Shown here: positions 1-4,958 of the stretch, one piece after another | Layout of the letters: every line of letters begins with the position of its first letter | Position numbering within the stretch: position 1 is the first letter of the stretch | NCBI GenBank assembly: GCA_002424625.1 | Contig: DIKR01000032.1 | Span: forward strand, 1-5,945 | DNA length: 5,945 bases | Direction of reading: 5' to 3' | From: Desulfuromonadaceae bacterium UBA5613 | Lineage (GTDB): Bacteria; Desulfobacterota; Desulfuromonadia; Desulfuromonadales; UBA2197 | Notes under the pieces: generated by a model | Database searches by the model: none | What the model was told of the DNA's origin: nothing | What the model saw: only the letters and a program-made list of their open reading frames with translations | Program-made: the position numbers and the translations under genes

Positions 1-2156
1 TTGGCGAAGGTGCCGCGCATCATCACCTGATGATTGCCGCGTCGCGACCCGTAAGAATTGAAATCGGCCGGTTTGACCCAGTGCTTCTGCAGATAGACGC
101 CGGTCGGACTGTCGGGACGGATATTCCCGGCCGGCGAGATGTGATCAGTCGTAATCGAGTCGCCAAGGAGGGCCAGGACGCGGGCGTCGGAAAAACCAAC
201 AACCGTCGTCGCCGGCTCGGTCAGAGCAACAAAGGGCGGGAGACGGATATAGGTGGAGTCGCCATCCCAGGGGAAGAGGGTGCTTGAGGTGACCGGCAGT
301 CCCTGCCACGCTGCATCGCCGTTAAAGACTCCGGCATAGCCGTCACTAAACATCTGCGGCGTGATCTTCGCCAGTTCAGCGGCCACTTCGCTGCTGTCGG
401 GCCAGAGATCGCGGAGATAGACGAGGGTCCCGCTGCGACTCACGCCGAGAGGGTCGCGACTGAGATCGATGCGGACCGTGCCAGCCAGAGCAAAGGCAAC
501 GACCAGCGGCGGCGAAGCCAGCCAGTTGGCCTTCACCTGCGGATGGATGCGGCCTTCAAAGTTACGGTTGCCGGAAAGGACAGCGCTGACCGTCAGCATC
601 CCTTCCTGTACGGCTTGAGCGATCGCCGGTGCCAGGGGGCCGGAGTTGCCGATACAGGTGGTGCAGCCGTAACCGACCGTTTGAAAACCGAGGGCATCGA
701 GATCGTCCTGCAGGCCGGATTGCCGCAAATAGTCACTCACCACTTTGGAGCCCGGCGCCAGCGAAGTCTTGACCCAGGGTTGGCTTTGCAGACCGAGGGC
801 TCGCGCCTTGCGGGCGAGGAGGCCGGCGGTGAGCATGACCACCGGATTCGAGGTGTTGGTGCAGGAGGTGATGGCAGCGATGACGACATCACCCTGGCGG
901 AGTGGCCGTTCGAGTCCGGCGACCGCCATCACTTTTTCCCGCTCATTGAGCGGCAGGGTCGCATCAAAAGCCGCCGTCAGGGCAGAAAGGGCAACACGAT
1001 CCTGCGGCCGTTTCGGGCCGGCCAAGGTCGGCGCCACACTGGCAAGATCGAATTCGAGGGTCGCAGTAAAACGGGGGGTGACACAGTCAGCATCGCGCCA
1101 CAGCCCCTGCGCCCGAGCGTAGGCTTCTACCAGAGCGATTGTTTCTTCATCGCGGTCGGTAAAACGCAGATAATCGAGAGTCACCTGGTCGATGGGGAAA
1201 TATCCGCAGGTGGCGCCATACTCCGGCGCCATGTTACTGATCGTCGCCCGGTCGGCAATCGGCAGAGACTCCAGACCCGCGCCGAAGAATTCGACAAATT
1301 TGCCGACCACGCCAAAGTTGCGCAGCAGTTCGGTGATGTAGAGGACAAGATCGGTCGCCGTCACCCCCGGCTGCAGGGCGCCAGTCAACTTGACACCGAC
1401 CACTTCCGGCAGCAGCATCGACATCGGCCGGTCGAGCATTGCCGCTTCCGCTTCAATCCCCCCCACCCCCCAGGCAAGGACGCCGAGGCCGTTGACCATC
1501 GGCGTGTGGCTGTCAGTGCCAACGACGGTATCGGGATAAGCCAGACGCCTCCCGTCACTATCGCGGCTCCAGACCACTTTCGCCAGATATTCAAGATTGA
1601 CCTGATGGCAGATCCCCGTCCCCGGCGGCACGACGCGGACATTGGCAAAGGACTGCTGTGCCCAGCGCAACAGGGTGTAACGCTCTCGGTTGCGCTCCAT
1701 CTCCACCTGCACATTGTAAGCGAAAGCATCGGCGCTGCCGGCCCGCTCCACCGTCACTGAATGGTCGATGACCAGATCGACGGGGATGCGCGGATTCACC
1801 CGCTGCGCGTCGCCGCCGGCCTTGACCGCCGCTTGGCGCAAAGCCGCGAGATCGACGATTGCCGGCACGCCGGTAAAGTCCTGCATAAGGATGCGCGCCG
1901 GCATAAAAGCAATTTCGCGCGTCGAAGTGCACTGCTCCAGCCAACTGGCAAAGGCGGCAATATCGTCAACCGTGACGGTGCAACCGTCCTCGCAGCGCAG
2001 GAGATTCTCCAAAAGAATACGCAGGCTGAGGGGGAGGAAACGCAGATCACCGATCCCGGCCGCTTCGGCGGCGCTGATGCTGAAGTAATCGTAATCGACA
2101 TTATTAACAGAGAGGATACGACGGGTGCGCAGAGTATCGAGACCGGCAGAGACCAC
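1..2156 (-). CDS. acnA: Aconitate hydratase A, AcnA/IRP1 type (C-terminus cut by window edge)
   Basis: Interconverts citrate and isocitrate via cis-aconitate in the cytosol (TCA and glyoxylate cycles), using a [4Fe-4S] cluster. I translated the minus strand from GTG at 2156 and found 718 codons without a stop. The protein follows E. coli AcnA closely from end to end: VDLVIDHSVTVE, PPGTGICHQVNLEYL, GTDSHT (D215-T218), NGLGVLAWGVGGIEAEAAML, ITSCTNTSNP, GYGCTTCIGNSGPL, SGNRNFEGRIHP and SRRGNH (from about residue 704). The three cluster-ligand cysteines are C432, C498 and C501, with the spacing expected of the family. The swivel domain begins near residue 655 (LLGDSITTDHISPAGNI). About 170 residues of a usual ~890 lie beyond position 1, including the catalytic-serine GSSRD region. 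GTG is chosen because a near-perfect ribosome binding site sits 6 nt upstream and the N-terminus aligns with E. coli AcnA. No frameshift is seen. The alternative AcnB type is excluded by domain order and motifs. Confidence 0.97.
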   Translation of the reverse strand, partial: MVSAGLDTLRTRRILSVNNVDYDYFSISAAEAAGIGDLRFLPLSLRILLENLLRCEDGCTVTVDDIAAFASWLEQCTSTREIAFMPARILMQDFTGVPAIVDLAALRQAAVKAGGDAQRVNPRIPVDLVIDHSVTVERAGSADAFAYNVQVEMERNRERYTLLRWAQQSFANVRVVPPGTGICHQVNLEYLAKVVWSRDSDGRRLAYPDTVVGTDSHTPMVNGLGVLAWGVGGIEAEAAMLDRPMSMLLPEVVGVKLTGALQPGVTATDLVLYITELLRNFGVVGKFVEFFGAGLESLPIADRATISNMAPEYGATCGYFPIDQVTLDYLRFTDRDEETIALVEAYARAQGLWRDADCVTPRFTATLEFDLASVAPTLAGPKRPQDRVALSALTAAFDATLPLNEREKVMAVAGLERPLRQGDVVIAAITSCTNTSNPVVMLTAGLLARKARALGLQSQPWVKTSLAPGSKVVSDYLRQSGLQDDLDALGFQTVGYGCTTCIGNSGPLAPAIAQAVQEGMLTVSAVLSGNRNFEGRIHPQVKANWLASPPLVVAFALAGTVRIDLSRDPLGVSRSGTLVYLRDLWPDSSEVAAELAKITPQMFSDGYAGVFNGDAAWQGLPVTSSTLFPWDGDSTYIRLPPFVALTEPATTVVGFSDARVLALLGDSITTDHISPAGNIRPDSPTGVYLQKHWVKPADFNSYGSRRGNHQVMMRGTFA

Positions 2157-2363
2157 GGAAAACCTCCTTACAGAGAAGAGTGGCGATCATTCTTTACGAC
2201 GAGAGTTTACCTGTTTCCAGCAAAAACGCACCGAAAAATTCACATCAAGCACTCATCCCCGGCCCGAAGTGTGACAAAGGCGTCTCTTCGCCGCGGTTGT
2301 TGCCGCCGGCGCAGGTGGAACTCTCCGCCAGAGTCAAGAGCGTGGGGACCTGAACGATGACTT
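2157..2363 (-). promoter_or_regulatory. Gene-free truD-acnA intergenic region and acnA leader, possibly structured
   Basis: No convincing gene lies here. On the minus strand the part nearest truD can form several helices. GTCCCC (2344-2349) can pair with GGGGAT (2255-2260). ACTCT/AGAGT can form a hairpin (2320-2334). CGCCGGCGG/CCGCGGCG can form an imperfect stem around a CAACAA loop (2289-2311). GGCG/CGCC can form a small hairpin (2279-2292) that competes with the previous stem for the same GGCG. The half nearest acnA is A/T-richer and is the likely promoter zone, but I could not pick a -35/-10 pair with good spacing. No hairpin followed by a T-run is seen after truD, so truD has no obvious intrinsic terminator. 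I match no known riboswitch class. That this is an acnA control element is inference. Confidence 0.35.
2163..2170 (-). promoter_or_regulatory. Ribosome binding site of acnA
   Basis: The minus strand reads TAAGGAGG, followed by 6 nt and then GTG. This is a near-perfect anti-16S match at ideal spacing. It decides the non-ATG start at 2156 and predicts efficient translation. Confidence 0.9.
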
Positions 2364-3590
2364 TTACGGAGCAGGGCTGGCTTCACGGGAAGATTCAAGC
2401 TCCCCCTTCATCACCTCACGCAGCACACTGGTCGCATAACTCCCTTTCGGCAAGCTAAAGGAGAGGAGCAATCCCTCCGCATCCACACTGACGGAGAACT
2501 CACCGAGCGGCACTCGCAGTGGCCGGCGCTCCCCTTCCATGTCGAGGCCATTGCCGAGGCGGAACATCTCCAGGGAGAGTTTCTCCTTGTCAAGGAGAGC
2601 CTCTTCGAGCATCCCGGCCATGCCAGTAGCGAGGGGAACCTTGCGGCCAAAGAGGGGGCCGGTCGGGCTGATCTCGAAGGCATCAGCGCGGGGCTGCTCG
2701 ATGGCGGGATCTTCGACCTTGAAGACGGCGCCATTGACATGCTTGCAGGCGAGATCGCCGGCCCAGAGGGTGCCGAGAGTGGCAAGGCGCATAGTCACGA
2801 TGCGATCGAAAAGGGACGACTGGTAAGCAGAGAGGAAGAGGCGCAACAGCGGACGCGGCAGACCAAGGAGGGCCTGCTGCGGGGTGGCCCCCTGCGCCAG
2901 GGAGCGCAGCACCTGGCGCTCGTTGCGGCAGCGCTGCGGCATCAGTTCGAAAGCGGCTACTGCCCCGTTTTCAGCGTAAGCGATGGCGGCGGACTGCCAG
3001 GCAGGATCGTGAATCGCCGCAGGTTCGCCGATCAGCTCACGACAGCCCTCGCTATAGTCGCCGGTCAGGATCGCCCGACCGATGCGATGCGAGTTACCGA
3101 GACTGCCGTAACGCTGGGTACCGAAGGAGTTCGGCACGCCGAGATCCTGCAACACATGGAGAATATCAAGGGCATGCTCGACAGCGCCGGGGAGGACATC
3201 GCGCAGACGGATAACAAAGCGGTTACCGGCGAGATGGCCGAGGCGCAGCTTGTTGCGATGCGGGATGGCGGAGAGGATGCTGACGCCGGGGATCTGCAAG
3301 GCCAAAGCCGCTTCGGCCTTGACACCGGTGAGGGAGAGGGTCTGAACGGTGACAGCGCGGGCATCCTTGAGACCGGCATAACCGATCTCGCGGGGCGGAA
3401 GTTTGAGGGCAGAGCTGAGTTTCTGCACGAGATCGCGGGTCGTTATCCCGGTCTTCTCGATCGTCACGTAGAGGTGCTCACCGCTGCCGGCCGGGAGGTA
3501 AAGGGGAATCTCTTCGACACGAAAATCGCCGGGGGTCTCTTTCAGGGTGCCGCCGGTGCCGGGGAGGAGGGCGGTCAGATAGTTGCTCAT
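2364..3590 (-). CDS. truD: tRNA pseudouridine synthase TruD (tRNA Glu U13)
   Basis: Converts uridine-13 of certain tRNAs to pseudouridine in the cytosol. It is the TruD family, the one most divergent from other bacterial pseudouridine synthases. The 408-residue product has an N-terminal KETPGDFRVEE (17-27), the catalytic loop GYAGLKD with the expected nucleophile D76, PNSFGTQRYG (153-162), LSAYQSSLFD (253-262), and the C-terminal GSYATSVLREV (383-393). The stretch between about 160 and 310 corresponds to the family-specific TRUD insertion domain. It is somewhat longer than the ~350-residue E. coli protein, which is acceptable for the family. Its ATG overlaps the trmB stop codon as ATGA. Only a weak GGGA-like binding site precedes it, so translation probably depends on ribosomes finishing trmB. 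It ends with TAA at 2366-2364. Confidence 0.96.
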   Translation of the reverse strand: MSNYLTALLPGTGGTLKETPGDFRVEEIPLYLPAGSGEHLYVTIEKTGITTRDLVQKLSSALKLPPREIGYAGLKDARAVTVQTLSLTGVKAEAALALQIPGVSILSAIPHRNKLRLGHLAGNRFVIRLRDVLPGAVEHALDILHVLQDLGVPNSFGTQRYGSLGNSHRIGRAILTGDYSEGCRELIGEPAAIHDPAWQSAAIAYAENGAVAAFELMPQRCRNERQVLRSLAQGATPQQALLGLPRPLLRLFLSAYQSSLFDRIVTMRLATLGTLWAGDLACKHVNGAVFKVEDPAIEQPRADAFEISPTGPLFGRKVPLATGMAGMLEEALLDKEKLSLEMFRLGNGLDMEGERRPLRVPLGEFSVSVDAEGLLLSFSLPKGSYATSVLREVMKGELESSREASPAP

Positions 3591-4294
3591 TTGCCGATCG
3601 TTTCCCGGCGCACCCGAAAACCGGCGCGCACCGCACTGGGCCGCGCTTGCGGCGGTTCAACTTCATTGTTTTTCCGGCGCAGCCGCACAAAGTGAATGGG
3701 CTGGCCAAGCTCAAGAAAACGCCGCATATATTTGGAGATCGGGTAATCGGACTGAACTTCGGTACAGTACGGCTCCGGAGTCAGGCGGGTAAAGCCGCAC
3801 TCGTTGACAATCAGGGCCGAGACCTCTTCGGCGTAGTCAGCAACATCGGAAGCAAAGAAGAGTTCGCCCCCCGGCTTAAGGGCAAAGCGGACGACCTCGA
3901 GAAAATCAGCATTGACCAGGCGGCGTTCGCGATGGCGCTTCTTCGGCCAGGGATCGGGACAATTAATATAGATGGCAGCCAAAGACCAGGGATCGAGATA
4001 GCGGGCGATGAGGTGGCGCGCTTCGATACGCATGACCCGGACATTATCGAGTCCGGCCGCATCGATCTTGCGACAGGTCTTCAGACATCCCTGATTATAG
4101 ATGTCGATGGCGAGGAAGTTGACTTCGGGACGACTGGTCGCGAGGGGGAGGATAAAATCACCGATGCCGCAACCGATTTCGAGAACCAGCGGTTGTTCGG
4201 GCCGGGGAAAGAGCGCTTGTGGCCGGAAGCTCAGATCCTGTTCCGGATCGGGGATAAAACTCGGGGAGGTATTAGGAACAACGCGCTGGGTCAT
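3587..4294 (-). CDS. trmB: tRNA (guanine-N7)-methyltransferase TrmB (m7G46)
   Basis: Methylates guanine-46 in the tRNA variable loop using S-adenosylmethionine, in the cytosol. The 235-residue Rossmann-fold enzyme shows the SAM-binding motif LEIGCGIGDF (38-47), an acidic residue after the second strand (AIDIYNQG, 62-69), EARHLI (91-96), and the TrmB signature PDPWPKKRHRERRLV (113-127), then FFASDVADY (146-154). The C-terminal motif usually read as T-x-Y/F-E is SKYM here (187-190), so Met replaces the conserved Glu. A basic tail of about 25 residues follows the catalytic fold. The frame stays open upstream to an ATG at 4474, but that extension would translate the terminator hairpin and the tail of the lipoprotein gene. 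ATG 4294 is therefore chosen, with AGGAG 13 nt upstream; this spacing is long. It overlaps truD by 4 nt. Confidence 0.95.
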   Translation of the reverse strand: MTQRVVPNTSPSFIPDPEQDLSFRPQALFPRPEQPLVLEIGCGIGDFILPLATSRPEVNFLAIDIYNQGCLKTCRKIDAAGLDNVRVMRIEARHLIARYLDPWSLAAIYINCPDPWPKKRHRERRLVNADFLEVVRFALKPGGELFFASDVADYAEEVSALIVNECGFTRLTPEPYCTEVQSDYPISKYMRRFLELGQPIHFVRLRRKNNEVEPPQARPSAVRAGFRVRRETIGK

Positions 4295-4307
4295 AAACGG
4301 GAAAAAA

Positions 4308-4312
4308 CTCCT
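4308..4312 (-). promoter_or_regulatory. Ribosome binding site of trmB (unusually distant)
   Basis: The minus strand has AGGAG, then 13 nt, then ATG at 4294. It is the only purine-rich site near the chosen start, and no other start codon lies between it and 4294. The wide spacing suggests modest initiation. Confidence 0.55.
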
Positions 4313-4318
4313 GGGGGG

Positions 4319-4351
4319 AAAAAATGGGAGCGGCCGAATGACCGCTCCCAT
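4319..4351 (-). terminator. Rho-independent terminator after the lipoprotein gene
   Basis: On the minus strand, ATGGGAGCGG (4351-4342) pairs perfectly with CCGCTCCCAT (4333-4324) around an 8-nt loop. It is followed at once by TTTTTT (4324-4319). A 10-bp GC-rich stem plus T-run is a textbook intrinsic terminator for leftward transcription. It lies 22 nt beyond the lipoprotein stop codon and about 25 nt before trmB. On the plus strand the stem is followed by A residues, so it should act in one direction only. Confidence 0.9.
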
Positions 4352-4373
4352 AAAAAAATTCGTGCAGTCAACA

Positions 4374-4592
4374 TTACTGGGCCGGAGTCTCCGCTCCCTG
4401 CATCTTTTTGCAGCACGGCTTATGACAATCCGCCTTGACACAATTTTTCTGTTGCTGACAGGATGTTTGTCCATCTGTCATTTCGCCGGGAGGGCCGCAA
4501 CGGCGTGGTCCAGGAGAGAGACCACAACAGCCTGTCAGGGTCAGAGTGCCGAACAAGAGCAGGGCGAGAAGGGTAATACCTTTGGCTTTCAT
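4374..4592 (-). CDS. Small cysteine-rich putative lipoprotein
   Basis: A 72-residue product of unknown function. It has a basic start (MKAK), a hydrophobic stretch (about 6-20) and a lipobox LTGC with C22 as the expected lipidation site, so it should be a membrane-anchored periplasmic lipoprotein. The mature part is only about 50 residues, hydrophilic, and holds eight cysteines (22, 23, 32, 45, 51, 56, 60, 61) plus His57. The C-terminal cluster NCVKADCHKPCCKK looks like a metal-binding or disulfide-forming segment. AAGGAG lies 8 nt before ATG (4601-4606), a strong ribosome binding site. The gene has a clear promoter upstream and its own terminator, so it may be a single-gene unit. Metal binding or envelope redox duty is inference from composition only; I do not recognise the family. 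Confidence 0.85.
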   Translation of the reverse strand: MKAKGITLLALLLFGTLTLTGCCGLSPGPRRCGPPGEMTDGQTSCQQQKNCVKADCHKPCCKKMQGAETPAQ

Positions 4593-4628
4593 CTTCTATA
4601 CTCCTTATTTTCGGGTAAATTTTCGCAC

Positions 4629-4657
4629 AGATTAGCGGAATGACGCGGTGATGTCAA
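4629..4657 (-). promoter_or_regulatory. Sigma-70-type promoter of the lipoprotein gene
   Basis: The minus strand shows a perfect -35 TTGACA (4657-4652), a 17-nt spacer, and TAATCT (4634-4629) as -10. Transcription would begin near 4622, leaving a leader of about 30 nt before the ATG at 4592. The -10 is a weaker match than the -35. Confidence 0.7.
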
Positions 4658-4673
4658 ACCACCACGGGACGAC

Positions 4674-4687
4674 TTGACCTGGCTCAA
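4674..4687. promoter_or_regulatory. FNR/CRP-family-like operator palindrome
   Basis: The sequence TTGACCTGGCTCAA has TTGA and TCAA half-sites in the 14-bp FNR/Anr/FixK layout (consensus TTGAT-N4-ATCAA). The inner pair is C/C rather than T/A. It lies in the spacer between divergent genes. Its centre is about 58-60 bp upstream of the predicted lipoprotein transcription start, near the -61.5 position typical of class I activation, and 61 bp before the ATG of the small membrane protein gene. The shape is seen directly; binding by an FNR/CRP-type regulator is inference. Confidence 0.4.
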
Positions 4688-4741
4688 GGCACCTGAGTCC
4701 AGAGCATGCGAAAGTGACAGAAAAACCAGCAGGGAGCCTTT

Positions 4742-4867
4742 ATGACAACGAGCGAAACCATTGTGATCGGACTGATCTGGGCACTGTTGCTCCCCGGACT
4801 CTTCTTTATGCTGCGGCGGGCATGGCGGCAGCGTCAGGCTCGGCGGCAGAGGACGGAAAAGGATTGA
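4742..4867 (+). CDS. Hypothetical 41-residue single-pass membrane protein
   Basis: ATG 4742 is preceded by AGGGAG at 5 nt, a good ribosome binding site, and the frame ends with TGA at 4867. The product has a short uncharged-to-acidic N-terminus (MTTSET), one hydrophobic segment (about residues 7-24, with two glycines and a central Pro18), then a strongly basic tail (RRAWRQRQARRQRTEKD). By the positive-inside rule the N-terminus should face outward and the Arg-rich tail the cytoplasm. Size and layout recall small accessory subunits such as CcmD or CcoS/CcoQ of cytochrome systems, but no residues identify it as one and no such genes are nearby. I do not recognise the family. The hydrophobicity pattern and binding site argue that it is a real gene. 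Confidence 0.65.
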   Translation: MTTSETIVIGLIWALLLPGLFFMLRRAWRQRQARRQRTEKD

Positions 4868-4892
4868 ATTTTCCGCTCACTCTGTTTAATCT
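4864..4892 (+). promoter_or_regulatory. Putative sigma-70 promoter of aroF
   Basis: TTGAAT (4864-4869) is separated by exactly 17 nt from TAATCT (4887-4892), the same -10 hexamer as the divergent lipoprotein promoter. The -35 overlaps the stop codon of the small membrane protein gene. Transcription would start near 4899, giving a leader of about 60 nt. The match is moderate (4/6 and 3/6), so this is a prediction. Readthrough from the upstream small gene is also possible, as no terminator separates them. Confidence 0.45.
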
Positions 4893-4912
4893 GTCTCCCT
4901 TGCCAGACAAAA

Positions 4913-4930
4913 CGATCCGTCCGCGGATCG
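4913..4930 (+). repeat. Perfect hairpin with UCCG loop in the aroF leader
   Basis: CGATCCG-TCCG-CGGATCG forms a perfect 7-bp stem closed by a UNCG-family tetraloop, a stable RNA fold. It sits between the predicted aroF transcription start and the ATG at 4959. On the plus strand no T-run follows, so it is not an aroF attenuator of the usual kind. On the minus strand TTTT follows, which would resemble a weak terminator of antisense transcripts. Confidence 0.6.
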
Positions 4931-4958
4931 AAGGAACAGGAAGAGAGACGTCATCTTT

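Noticed and set aside
543..1760. 405-codon plus-strand open frame
   Set aside because: It is antisense to acnA, whose translation matches the family throughout. The product is low-complexity, rich in Arg, Gly and His, and has no recognisable domain or ribosome binding site.
2279..2334. Resemblance to a glycine riboswitch (CTCTGGCGGAGAG)
   Set aside because: The conserved downstream core (AGG-x-AAAAGGAC type) and the second aptamer are absent. Only the short ACTCT hairpin is shared.
2245..2362. About 40-codon minus-strand frame after truD ending GEETPLSHFGPGMSA
   Set aside because: It has no proper start codon or ribosome binding site. The open frame is short enough to be chance in GC-rich DNA.
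2739..3695. 318-codon plus-strand open frame
   Set aside because: It is antisense to truD and the end of trmB. The composition is typical of the complement of GC-rich codons, with no motif.
3647..4438. 263-codon plus-strand open frame
   Set aside because: It is antisense to trmB and runs through the terminator hairpin. No family features are present.
4295..4474. 60-codon N-terminal extension of trmB
   Set aside because: It would translate the terminator stem and the 3' end of the lipoprotein gene in another frame (PLPFFPPRSFFPF), and it matches no TrmB N-terminus.
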